From: Chara braunii
Taxonomy: Eukaryota; Streptophyta; Charophyceae; Charales; Characeae
Assembly (NCBI GenBank): GCA_003427395.1
Contig: BFEA01000474.1
Location: 838,182-877,752, forward strand
Length of the DNA: 39,571 bases
Direction of reading: 5' to 3'
The notes beneath the pieces are model-generated. The model searched no databases. It was not told the DNA's origin and was given only the letters and a program-made list of their open reading frames with translations. How positions within the stretch are numbered: the stretch's first letter is position 1; each line of letters opens with the position of its first letter. Of this stretch, positions 30,051 through 39,571 are shown one piece after another. The position numbers and the translations under genes are program-made.

Positions 30051-31120
30051 GTGGGTCACACTCTTGCTTTGTCAATTTCATACACGTGGTGATAGTCCGA
30101 TTCATCCTTGGCTGTTCCACTAGTCATATGCATGTGTTCTCTTTAGTCACATTTTTGCTTTGTCCATTTCATGCACTTGGTGATAGTCCGGTTCATCCTT
30201 GGTTGTTCCACTAGTCATATGCATGTGTTCTCAGTAGTCACACTCTTGCTTTGTCCATTCCTTGCACTTGGTGATAGTCTGATTCTTCCCTAGTTATTCA
30301 ACTTGTGGAATACATGAGTTTTCTCTTGTCACACTCGTGCTTTGTCTGTTCCTTACACTTGGTGATAGTCTGATTCTTCCCTAGCTGTTCAACTTGTGAA
30401 ATACATGAGTTTTCCCTTCTCAACACTCATGCTTTGTTCATTCCTTGCACTTGGTGATGGCCCGATTTTTCCCTAGCTGATCAACTTGTGATATGTCTGT
30501 GTTTTCTCTTGTCATACTCATGCTTTGTCCATTCCTTGCACTTGGTGATCCGATTCTTCCCTAGCTATTCAACTTGTGTGGAGCATTTGTTTTCCCTTGT
30601 CACACACATGCTTTGTTCATTCCTTGCACTTTGTGATAGCTTGATTCTTCCCTAGCTGTTCAACTTCTGATATGTCTGTGTTTTTCTCGTGTCATACTCA
30701 TGCTTTGTTTATTATTTGCACTTGGTGACAGTCTGATTCCTCCCTAGCTATTCAACTTGCGAAATGCATGAGTTTTCCTTTGTCGTACCCATGCTTTATC
30801 CATTTCTTGCACTTGGTGGTAGCCCGATTCTTCCCTAGTTGTTCAACTTGTGATATGCTTGTGTTTTCTCTTGTCATACTCATGCTTTGTTCATTCCTTG
30901 CACTTCGTGATAGTCCGATTCGTCCCTAGCTGTTCAACTTATGTGGAGTATGTGTTTTCCCTTGTCACACCCATGCTTTGTTCATTCCTTGCACTTGGTG
31001 ATAGTCCGATTTCTTCCTAGCATTTCAACTATGAGATGCAGGCGTTTTTTTTTCTCGTCCTGTTCATGCTTTGTTCATTCCTTGCACTTGGTGATAGTCC
31101 GATTCTTCCCTAGTTAATGA
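30051..31120. repeat. 91-bp tandem satellite (family 5)
   Basis: GATAGTCCG or variants at 30091, 30182, 30273, 30364, 30456 and 30547, then onward, give spacings of 91-92. Units run GTCCGATTCTTCCCTAGCTG, TTCAACTTGTG, GTGTTTTC, TGCTTTGTCCATTCCTTGCA. There are about twelve units. Confidence 0.93.
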
Positions 31121-31869
31121 ACTTGACACATATGTGGCCTAGCAAGATCCCCGTGCTCTAATCGAACGTGGTAAGGAAAGGTAGGTAGGGGATTGATACT
31201 ACTGTTGTTGAAGCTGCCGACTGTTGCGGCTGCCAACTGTTGCTGCTGCTAGTAAGAAAGGGCCTGCTGCTGTTCTTACTAATGCCCGACCAAACCAGGT
31301 TGTTCCTGCTGCTGAGAACACTAGCTAGTCCCCCGGAGCAAAGGATGGTCCAAAAAAGGCCAAGTCATCGGTACGGCCCTGGGCCACTGGCAACCAAGAC
31401 CACCAAAATAAGGATACGGAGGTTGTGACTTCACAGACCCCATATCATAGGTATAGTTAGATCGCCTGCAAAACCTTAAGGCCGTCTGAGTCCATTTTCC
31501 TGCGCGAACTGTTCACCTTGAGACCCGGACGGCGCCCGAAACAGGCAAGTAGGGGCAAACGACGACGTAATCTAACCAAACTTGGTGGGGTTCTTCCATA
31601 GGGTACAGACAGAGAGCCCACCAAATGATCCTAACACCATTTGGGTCAGGAAACGCAAGCCCTCTCTCCTTAGGCAAAAACGACAAAAATCTGCAAATCT
31701 GCAAATCTGCAAAGACTGCGTTTTCTGAAATATGTGTTTTGCAAGTCTGTGTTTTCTGCATATCTACTGTAAGACTAGTTGTTGCAAGTCTGAACTTTTT
31801 TGAAAGTTCGAAAACTAGGGATAGCTTGGGGAGACGGAGTCAGACGCTTAGGGTAGGATGAAGCACCGG
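31121..31869. other. Unassigned stretch inside second LTR
   Basis: No gene recognised. 31240-31440 translates on the + strand to Ala/Lys-rich protein (KKGPAAVLTNARPNQVVPAA) with in-frame stops, perhaps a TE fragment. A short triplicate, AATCTGCAAATCTGCAAATC, lies near 31688. There is no counterpart in the right LTR, so this is probably an insertion. Confidence 0.4.
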
Positions 31870-32860
31870 ACTCTTCACACCATCTCCTTCCTCCATCTTC
31901 TTCACCCATCCACTATAGCCAGCCACCTCGCACCATCTCCCTCCTCCGTCTCCTTCGCTCATCCACCATAGCCAACCACCTCATACCTCCTTCCTTCTCC
32001 ATCTTCTTCTCCCATCCACCATAGCCAACCACCTCGCACCATCTCCCTCCTCCATCTTCTTCACCCATCCACCATAGCCAACCACCTCACACCATCTTCC
32101 TCCTCCATCTCCCTCACCCATCCGCCATAGCCAGCCACCTCGCATCATCTTCCTCCTCCATCTTCTTCACTCATCCACGATAGCCAACCACCTCGCACCA
32201 TCTTCCTCCTCCATCTCCCTCCCCCATCCACCATAGCCAACACCTCACAGCATCTCCCTCCTCCGTCTTCTTCACCCATCCACCGTAGCCAACCACCTCA
32301 CACCTCCTTCCTCCATCTTCTTCACCATCCACCATAGCCAACCACCTCGCACCATCTTCCTCCTCCATCTTCCTCCTCCATCTTCTTCACCCATCCACCA
32401 TAGCCAAGCACCTCACACCATCTTCCTCCATCTTCTTCGCCCATCCCCCATAGCCAACCACCTCACACCTTCTTCCTCCTCCATCTTCTTTACCCATCCG
32501 CCATAGCCAACCACCTCGCATCATCTTCCTCCTCCATCTTCTTCGCCCATCCCCCATAGCCAACCACCTCACACCATCTTTCTCCTCCATCTTCTTCACC
32601 CATCCTCCATAGCCAACCACCTCACACCTTCTTCCTCCTCCATCTTCTTCACCCATCCGCCATAGCCAACCACCTCGCACCATCTTCCTCCTCCATCTTC
32701 TTCACCCATCCACCATAGCCAACCGCCTCGCACCATCTTCCTCCTCCATCTTCTTTACTCATCCCCCATAGCGAACCACCTCCCACTTCCTTCCTCATCT
32801 TCCTCAACCATCTTCCATAACCAACCGCCTCACACCCCCTTCCCACTTCACTCCTTTCAC
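31870..32860. repeat. 53-bp tandem array
   Basis: Units read CACCATCTTCCTCCTCCATC, TTCTTCACCCATCCACCATA, GCCAACCACCTCG, 53 bp with 47-52-bp variants. There are about nineteen units, pyrimidine-rich on the + strand. Because 53 is not a multiple of three, the antisense ORFs rotate through frames and are not genes. Confidence 0.93.
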
Positions 32861-32977
32861 CAACCAAAGACCATGACCAAAGGCACACAATTGAATAAGG
32901 TATAGGAAGGGAACCTTAGGTAGGACGGTAGGACGAGTAAGGGGATAAGTTTGAGTAGGGGGTCTCACTTTTTTTTT

Positions 32978-32981
<4 letters not shown>

Positions 32982-33044
<63 letters not shown>

Positions 33045-33045
33045 N

Positions 33046-33125
<80 letters not shown>
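32982..33125. repeat. (TC)n microsatellite, second LTR
   Basis: About 144 bp of TC with one N at 33045, preceded by a T-run. Length is uncertain because of the N. Confidence 0.95.
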
Positions 33126-33127
<2 letters not shown>

Positions 33128-33279
33128 CCCCCCTCTTTCTCTCTTACTTCCCCTCTCGCTCCCTCCTCCTCTATCCTCTTTCTCTTTCTCTCCCTCTTTC
33201 TTCCATCTCTTCCTCTTTCACCTCCGCCCCCTCTCCCCGATGTCATCCTTCTTCCACACTCTAAAGCCTTGGTCTTACC

Positions 33280-33570
33280 TCCTCCCCCTCTCCCCTCTTG
33301 GCATATAGCTAACTCATCCCCACTCACTTGTTACATTACCAGGGAACAAACGGTGAAAGGAATTTGTCCTCACTTGGAGGAGAAAGTGGGCAAGGGAGGG
33401 GCTGTCGGTCCCTTGTGCCTCCAAGAAGGAAAGAAAAAGGGGCGTTCGAGAAATTGGAAGGAGGCAAGTCCGGAAAGGGACTAGAGAAAGTTGGTACTTA
33501 AAGCAAGGTCGGTTGACTCAACCATTATCCCGACTGCACGACTAAGGGAAGAGATTGACCTGGACTAAGG
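33280..33570 (+). repeat. Purine-rich LTR block, third and truncated copy
   Basis: ACTTGTTACATTACCAGGGA, GTCGGTCCCTTGTGCCTCCA and TTGACTCAACCATTATCCCG match 1990-2230 with about 15-20% differences. Similarity ends near 33570, where the reverse element's RT begins. Confidence 0.75.
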
Positions 33571-34535
33571 AAGGAAAGGCCAAAAGGCATCACCACAAAC
33601 TCGTACAGACCGTACCGGGTCTGAAAAGCGGTTTTGTGTTGATCCTCGTGTCGGATGGCAATCTGATGGCACACGGACTTCAGATCTATCTTACTGAAGT
33701 ACCGATACCCTTGCACTCTATCTAGCAAGTCATCGATGCGCGGTAGGGGCTCTCTGTTCTTCACAGTGATGGCATTGAGGCCCCTATAGTCAATGCACAT
33801 CCTAAGTGTTCCTTCCTTCTTCTTGGGTACGAATAGGACTGGAGACCCATAAGGAGAAACACTTAGCCGGATCCACCCCTTTTCTATGAGTTCCTTGAGT
33901 TGCCGGCGAAGCTCGTCAAGCTCACCTGGAGACATCCGATAGATCCTACCCTTTGGGATGCTAGACCCTGGGATAATTTTTGTCGCATGGACGACCTCCC
34001 TTTCAACAACCCCTATCGGCTCTGCAAATAGATCAGGGTATTTAGCAACTACTCCCTCTATATCCGACGGCATTTTCACCGGCTCGCATGCAGTAGAGAC
34101 ATAAACTAGATACATACCCTCCTCCTGATTTTGCTTATAATAATTATAGAATGCGGCCGCACACATGCATCCATGGGACTCGATCAGACTACTGGCTTTG
34201 AACTTACGTAATTTGGCGGTCCCTCCACCTGGCAAAGTGTGTTTGACCACTTTTCGGTCCTAGTCGAACTGGGGCTGTGCCACAGAGAGGTAGTACATAC
34301 CTAACAACATATCCATGGGGAGTTCATCGCTCACTAGGAACGAGACATGATGTCTCAATTCCCCTCCCTCGTACGAGAAACAACACTCCACATTCTGGAG
34401 GTAGTCATTGACTACCATGCGCTGTTTGTTGGCACAGGTCGACTCCACAGGTCGACTCGGGCGCTGCACTTGCCCCTGTAAGTGCAGCCTCTCAACGCAC
34501 GTGCGACTGATGAAGTTCCGTGTCGAGCAAGTGTC
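33571..34535 (-). pseudogene. pol: pol fragment: protease active site through RT fingers/palm start
   Basis: One frame on the - strand, open except for TAG 34260-34262. The protease motif is AYCDTCSTRNFIS (Asp codon 34533-34535), where the family norm is D-S-G-A-T; MDMLLGMYYL follows as the ILG motif. RT then shows [50 protein letters not shown] and [14 protein letters not shown] (usually KSGYHQI), ending at EFVVMPFGL near 33576. The motif with the catalytic Asp pair is missing, so no active RT could be made. The breakpoint joins the truncated LTR block. Confidence 0.85.
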
Positions 34536-35270
34536 ACAATAGGCCCTGGCCTTGTGGCCGTCAATGACCACCTCGTTGACGAACATCTCACCCTTAGGGG
34601 CTTTGACCAATGTCGTCCAAGAAGCTAGTGGTCTGATCTAGACCACTCCTCCTCTAGCTTTTCTAAGGACTCAAACACATTCATCGAACAGAGGTTCGAT
34701 TGGTCTGAACGTGTTTGCGGGACGACGATGGAGTCAGTAGCTTGGGCCATCTCTCGAGATGGTGAGGGTGTGTCCACCACCTCGACCATAGCAGGAACAA
34801 CTACTATTCCTATTGGCCCGACGTGTTTCCCAGAGCAGTGCCTGAAGTGCTGGCAACATTGCTACCAGCGGAAGCGGAGGATCCTACTGCTTGCCCCATC
34901 GTAAGCGGGATCTTCTCAGTCACCTTTTTGTTACGGCATTTGAATTGGTTATGGCCATATTGGCCACAACGGATACAAGCTTGCCGGGTGTACCGGTCTC
35001 TCCACACGTCCCCTGTGAGACCCGCTTTCTCCCATGGGGGAGCATTGGGGTCTACTTGACTCATAGACCGGGACCCTCCACGGCGTCTACCGGTCGCCTT
35101 ACCTTTCTGAGTTACGACATCGACTACTCCACCCCCTGAAGCTTCTACCCTTCAAGCCTCTGCACCTACTCCCTCCTAGAAGTTGTCATCTAACTCGATG
35201 GTTGAACCATCGTTATCGACAAACATAATGCGACCCTTCGCCTTCCAGTTGGGAGGCAGTGTTTTCTTCC
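34536..35270 (-). pseudogene. gag: gag-pol junction with CCHC zinc knuckle
   Basis: CIRCGQYGHNQFKC at 34936-34977 is CX2CX4HX4C, the nucleocapsid RNA-binding knuckle. It is preceded by GKATGRRRGGSR, a basic stretch, and followed by a Ser/Ala/Gly-rich tail. This frame differs from the capsid frame (shift near 35275) and from the protease frame. Stops at about 35166 and 35148 also interrupt it. Confidence 0.8.
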
Positions 35271-36779
35271 TACTGTCGTTGTGGGATTATGTCCATGCCC
35301 TATCTTCGCCTCAACGTTTAGAGCCTTCTTGTTGAACGAGGGGAAGTTGTGCATATTGATGTTGGCCTCACCTGCCAACTGATTCCTGAGAGGCATAGGA
35401 AAGCATCTCAGGTAGGAGGTGAGTAATACCTGGGGGTCATAGCGCACCCGAGCGACACAGATCAGACGCTCTACAACGTCAGTGGCCTCCCTAACTGACT
35501 TAAACTGCCTTGTGTGCAGTGTCAGGATCGCATCAGTGGCTTTTTCAGCCTCCTGAGGATCATGCCACATGTCCTCCACCATCTTGAGGAAGTCCTCCAA
35601 TTTCTGGTGGGCTGCCCAAGCGCGGAAGTCATGACCGTACCCCTGTAGTTGCACTAAACCACTCAACCATCGTGTTGCACTACCCTCTAGGTAGGATGCG
35701 GCCACAAGCACTTCCTCATGCGGCAAGGTAAGTTTACACTTGACATAGACTGACACTGCCCTCAACCAAGTGTCGAGGTCTTCGCCTCTCTTATCCCCTG
35801 TGAAGGGTTTAGGAGTGGCGATGGTCGTCTTTGGTATCCACTGAGTTTGTCCCGGTCCCTGCAACACTAAGGACTGTGGACCCTGTGATGCAGGTGGCTG
35901 CACTGGCTGCTGGGGCTGTGAACCCTGCGGCTGTGTTGGTTGCGAGACAGCAGGTTGCGTGGTTACCGCAATCTGCAACGGAGGCTGGGAATACACTAGT
36001 TGTACAGGAACCTGTAAACTAGGACCTGCTGAGAACCCTCCTGATAGCGACATACCCAGGGAAGCGGCCTGGACCGATGTTGGAGATGTGTATGGGGATA
36101 CCCCAGTCACCGGTGGGACGAAAGGAGGAGGATGTACAACGGGCCAGGCACCAGGCCCGGATGGTGATGGTGTCGTCTGCATTCGCCCGACTAACACAGC
36201 CACACTCTGCTGGATGTCCTGTAAGATCTATGTCTGGTGATCTTGCATCTCTACTACACTTAGCAAGACCGACCGTATGGTCCTCACATCATCCTCCATG
36301 TCTACAGGGTCCATCTCCTCTAACTCACTAACGTCCGCTTGCCTCCGCTGCATCCTTGCTCTTCTTCTAATCATCTTCTCTTTCTCTGCCTTAATCTCCC
36401 CTAACGCCTGCCGTAGCCGTTCCTTGCGAATCGCGGCTCGCTGTATGGCGACCTCCTCGGGGGTCAACACTATTGGCTGGCTTGCCATAACGCCAGTAGA
36501 CTGACTCACAGACTTTGCGACCGTTGACCCTACAGATCCTGAACTACTAGTCAGGGAACTCTGTTGCACAGAAGTAGCCATGGCTGCTGAAGCTGCGGCT
36601 TCACTTACGAACGCCCTGATGGCCTCTGCTGCTCTAGCTCTCCTCTGCTGTTGCTGCCTCTCCCTACGCTGGCGGAACAGGTATCTGTCACCCTCTGGTC
36701 CTAATGCCAAATGGGCAATTGGGCGTCTGGCCGATCGCAAGATCCGGTCGTCCTCTCTAATGTCCTCCCTGTCGCTCAT
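35271..36779 (-). pseudogene. gag: gag: N-terminal coiled-coil-like region plus capsid
   Basis: ATG 36777-36779 starts MSDREDIREDDRILRSARRP. A long charged helical region (QRRERQQQQRRARAAEAIRA and KERLRQALGEIKAEKEKMIR) looks like a coiled coil. After TAG 36228 the same frame continues into a Pro/Gln-rich linker, then the retrotransposon Gag domain: PKPFTGDKRGEDLDTWLRAV, SYLEGSATRWLSGLV and QFKSVREATDVVERLI. It runs to about 35271, where the frame is lost. One nonsense codon and one frameshift make it a pseudogene, otherwise well preserved. Confidence 0.85.
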
Positions 36780-38032
36780 AGGCTACAACACTATACACAC
36801 CCTGCACTAGGACACTCAAGATGCCTACCGCAGCATAATGTATAGACCAATTTATAAAAGATAAAATAAATAATCGGCGGCTATGTCAGAGACTATACAT
36901 TCGGGTCCAACAAGTAAGTAAAGATTCCTACAAATGATACTACTCTACTTTGACTAGCTCGCAAACAGAAAGCATGAACAAGATCAGTTCTAAACTATGT
37001 TGTCTGTCAGATGTCAATGGCAGTACATCTAACTAATCAAAATAAAAATAACATCATTTGTTTGGTTTGTTCACAGCATGGGGTCTTACTCAAACTTATC
37101 ACCTGGAATCTACCCCTTCCCCAATTCCCCTTGATTGTCACTTGACGTCAGCATCCCTGAGCAATCCGATTTAGCGTGCGTGACTAAAGGTGTGCACACA
37201 GCCCACCCCTGTGCCCCGAGTAGCTGCTGAGCTGGCCAGCCCTGCACAATGTTTATCCTCACGTGCAGCGAGCCTTACACCAATTGGCTGATCCAGAGGC
37301 AATTTAACGACCGCCCCCAAGTGTCATCAAGAATTATTTTACGTGACGACGATCATAGCCAACGGTTTCCCCAGCCAGTGTTTATTTATAGACACCCGGT
37401 ACTTGTCTCTCCCATAGGGCTGGCCTGCCCTTCAGTACCCCTTCTATGAGCGCAGCAAGCAGACAAGGACAAAGCAGCAAAGCATGCGTGCTCTACTCCC
37501 GGTGCGTTGGCATGGTGACCGTGACCCAGTGCTTCGTCTAGGGCCCTTCAGAAAGCACCGCCCTCTCCTTCCAGATGCTCCACGTGAACAATGCCGACTC
37601 TCAACGTTGAGCGCACACGACACCTCACAATGAGAGGACTCTCAAGAAGGAACTTATAACTTCACGGTAAGAAGTGATGAAGAGGGTAGATAAGGTTAAG
37701 AGCAACGTACCTCAACACAGCTGCCCCCAACCACATATATTCTCACCAGATGACCTGATGGCGATTGCCATGACCAGTCACTGCATCGGCACAACCAGCA
37801 TTATCTCGCCTTTCCAGCTCAGCATCAATCAACCACCAGATAGTTCTCATCACACTGCGAACACCCAGTATACACACCCTAGCCTTCATGGCGATCCCCT
37901 CACCTCCTGGGTTGCCCCTCCTTGTCTCTGCCCTCCTCACTACACAACCCCTACGGCCTCACTCACCAAGCAGACCGCATGTATGTACCGCATAGGCAGA
38001 AGACAAGCGCCAGATGAGCGCAACGAACCACA
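36780..38032 (-). other. 5' leader of reverse-strand Ty3 element
   Basis: About 1.25 kb between the primer site and the gag ATG. No gene seen; ORFs on either strand here have no recognisable content. CAGATGAGCGCAACGAAC (38011) and CAGATGAGCGATAGCGAAC (38055) form a short direct repeat flanking the primer site. Confidence 0.55.
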
Positions 38033-38044
38033 GCTCCGATACCA
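38033..38044 (-). other. Primer-binding site, Met-tRNA type
   Basis: On the - strand TGGTATCGGAGC, one base from the common plant TGGTATCAGAGC complementary to initiator Met-tRNA. It is preceded by TTGCA-ATT, giving an LTR end in CA plus a three-base spacer. Confidence 0.7.
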
Positions 38045-38508
38045 AATTGCAAGGCAGATGAGCGATAGCGAACTTCAGAAATCAAACAGCATCATACACA
38101 TAAGACCAGATAGTTGTGACCTCGAACCAACAGCAGAATTGCATCACGAGTTTCACCAAATAAGAACACACCAAGAGCTCATAAATGACAATGCTGGAAT
38201 AGTCTCATCATCATCATCAACGAAGAACCAATGTTGATGTCCTAACTAGCTCTCGGCGCCCAGACTAGAGACGGCAGATCCTATCTAGCCTATTCTACAA
38301 TGCCACCGGATGACGTCAACAGCTTCACCGAAGTACGAGCAGATCTCGGACAATGCCGTCGCTTCTAGCACCAGGTATGTCTCTCGTATCACTCTCTACC
38401 TCGTACCCCAACACACAGATGCCACATGCACCCAAGGACCACCATGCGCCACACCCAGCCTACAGCAGCGCAGCTTGGCTATGGCTGCCTGCTCCTTCCA
38501 GCTCGCCC

Positions 38509-38522
38509 GTGAGCGCGCTCAC
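38509..38522. other. 14-bp palindrome
   Basis: GTGAGCGCGCTCAC, followed directly by GCGTGAGCGC. A perfect palindrome inside the proposed LTR; role unknown. Confidence 0.7.
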
Positions 38523-39279
38523 GCGTGAGCGCTGGCCGGCTTTAGCGCAGCAGCGCTTGTGCAGCATGCAGCCAGCACCCGAATGTCCAAAACGGAGGCA
38601 GGCCCTTTGCTATATGGAAGTGGCCTGCCTGCTGCTGCGCTGGGCCTGTCCCAAGAAGCTTCCGGTAGGCCCAGGTAGGCTGAGGCCCAGATCAAACGAA
38701 TTGGCCCAGGGCCGCCGACAGTTACCTGTGCCCAACTGCCCACAGCCTGAGTTGGGCCTATGCTGCGAATCTCGCCCAGGGCCTGACTCAGGTGCATTTG
38801 ATAAAGGAAGCCAGGGCCTGGGCGCTTCCAACCAACTGGCGCAGAGCAACTGACTGAATTTCCCCAGTTGCTGCGTAGTCCAAAATAGGCCTCTGAGGGT
38901 CCGTCGGGCCTGCCTTCACTTAGGGCGGCCGATGCTATTGCAAATAGGGCCCAGTGGGGCTTATCCAGGCCTTGTGCCTCGCAGAGGAAGGAAAACGTAA
39001 TTTTAAAATTTCAAAAAATAATTAATTAGAGATGTTTTTGGAATAGAAATGTCGAAAAAGGAATTTAATTGATACTAGAATATTTCGAATTACAAAACTT
39101 TCGAAAAAAAAGAATGAATGAAAATTATTTTCGAATTTCAAAGAAGACATGCCGAGAAAGAATGCTTAATCCTACGTATTTTCGAAAATTTCGAAAAATA
39201 AAATATTTTTGGGAAAGAAATGTCGAGATAGATAGTTGATTAAGTATTTTCGAATTTTCAGAAATTTTAGAATGAATTC

Positions 39280-39282
<3 letters not shown>

Positions 39283-39317
<35 letters not shown>
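39283..39317. repeat. (TAA)n microsatellite
   Basis: About eleven ATA/TAA triplets; a GAT-repeat (GATGATGATGATGATAATG) follows near 39415. Confidence 0.95.
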
Positions 39318-39322
<5 letters not shown>

Positions 39323-39438
39323 AGAGTAAATGAGTTTTGATGTAAATAGAGGGCGGAGCGATCCTATCTACGATTGAATGGGTGGTAGCGTGGTAGGTAG
39401 GGTACGGGTAGATTGATGATGATGATGATAATGATGAT

Positions 39439-39571
39439 AGGGGGGGAACATGGGGAAAAAGTCGCACAAGGGGGGGGGAAAGCAGACTCGGGGGATCGCA
39501 CGAGGGTTGTGCATGGGAGGGAGGAAGTCGGGGAAGTGGGGATCGGGGGAAATCAGGGGAATCGGGGGGGG
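39439..39571 (+). repeat. G-run rich tail
   Basis: More than eight runs of four to nine G within 130 bp on the + strand, such as GGGGGGGAACATGGGG. Potential G-quadruplex DNA; it reaches the window end and may be affected by contig-edge sequencing error. Confidence 0.7.

Larger units (their letters stand above)
27542..33570 (+). mobile_element. Diverged second LTR of the same family, 3' end lost
   Basis: A purine tract GAAGAGGGGA (27542-27551) is followed by TATTGGAAC, which aligns with TGTTGGAACC of the right LTR (TG changed to TA). Then come segments matching 21.2-21.45 kb and 22.25-23.1 kb, with the hairpin-rich middle deleted. The TATA-like box, predicted intron, different satellites, (TC)n and the start of the purine-rich block keep the family layout over about 6 kb. 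The block breaks off around 33570, where an unrelated - strand Ty3 element begins. It is an older or different subfamily copy. Confidence 0.65.
33571..36779 (-). mobile_element. Second Ty3 element, reverse strand, 3'-truncated (coding part)
   Basis: Reading right to left: Gag, CCHC knuckle, protease and the first half of RT, then an abrupt end after VVMPFGL. RNase H, integrase and the 3' LTR are missing. The proteins are unrelated in detail to those of the giant element, so it is a different lineage. Its leader, primer site and LTR lie at 36780-39571. Confidence 0.85.
38048..39571 (-). repeat. 5' LTR of reverse-strand Ty3 element, outer end not resolved
   Basis: It starts at the + strand TG (38048-38049, CA on the - strand) beside the primer site and runs rightwards for an unknown distance. 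38630-38960 is rich in TGGGCC / GGCCCA, a motif known as a plant promoter (site II/TCP) element. 39000-39250 is A/T-rich with at least six TTTCGAA motifs. Without a second LTR in the window the boundary cannot be set, and the last few hundred bases may be host flank. Confidence 0.5.

Noticed and set aside
31240-31440. Ala/Lys-rich ORF as a gene
   Set aside because: In-frame stop, GCT/CTG-repeat-like composition and no homologue recognised; at most a TE fragment.
32171-32888. Antisense Gly/Trp/Glu-rich ORFs over the 53-bp array
   Set aside because: Periodic translation of a repeat whose unit is not a multiple of three; frames rotate.
37674-38237. 187-codon + strand ORF beside the reverse element's primer site
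   Set aside because: It runs antisense through the leader and across the primer site and LTR end, with no recognisable domain.

Overview
The window is eukaryotic repeat-rich DNA, most likely from a plant-lineage genome. Gypsy-type (Ty3) polyproteins, long microsatellites, divergent satellites and assembly Ns (23848-23882 and 33045) all fit this. The Gag proteins of the second element remind me of charophyte (Chara-like) retroelements, but that is recollection, not something I could test. I see no intact host gene, no tRNA or rRNA gene and no CRISPR array.

The main object is one giant, degenerate Ty3-type LTR retrotransposon on the + strand. It fills the window up to 27537, and its left end lies outside. 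Four things support the boundaries. (1) Sequence 1-3052 returns as 23.4-27.54 kb in the same order: three satellite arrays, a (TC)n tract and a purine-rich block. The match stops at the same CCCTACA in both copies (3052 and 27537). (2) A TGG-type primer-binding-site candidate lies at 3057, four bases after the left LTR. (3) A purine tract (21169-21178) directly precedes TGTTGGAACC at 21179, the proposed start of the right LTR. (4) A complete but broken gag-pol set lies between them. The right LTR is then about 6.36 kb, the internal region about 18.1 kb, and the whole element about 30.5 kb.

Internal region: leader (3.07-4.7 kb); three tandem, mutually related ORFs of unknown function (4.71-5.59, 5.65-6.41 and 6.64-7.46 kb); gag with a CCHC knuckle (7.9-9.86 kb); protease, reverse transcriptase, RNase H and DD35E integrase (to 14468); an acidic, serine-rich ORF after pol (14.8-15.8 kb); and about 5.3 kb of noncoding DNA with short tandem arrays and perfect hairpins (15.8-21.17 kb). 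Stop codons, frame changes and a D-to-N change in the RT active site show the copy is dead.

Right LTR: hairpin-rich U3-like part (21.18-22.66 kb), TATA box (22663), leader exon, predicted polypyrimidine intron (23102-23362), satellites of 91, 92 and 81/91 bp (23.36-26.35 kb) with a 356-bp foldback insertion absent from the left LTR, (TC)n, and a purine-rich block with a consensus splice donor, ending at 27537.

Between 27.54 and about 33.57 kb lies a second, diverged LTR of the same family. It has a purine tract, a degenerate start, a TATA-like box, the same predicted intron, then 172-bp, 91-bp and 53-bp arrays, (TC)n and a truncated purine-rich block. It is cut off by the 3'-truncated end of a different Ty3 element on the - strand. 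That element has partial RT, protease, CCHC knuckle and Gag at 33.57-36.78 kb, a leader, a TGGTATCGGAGC primer-binding site at 38033-38044, and an LTR running from 38048 to the window end.
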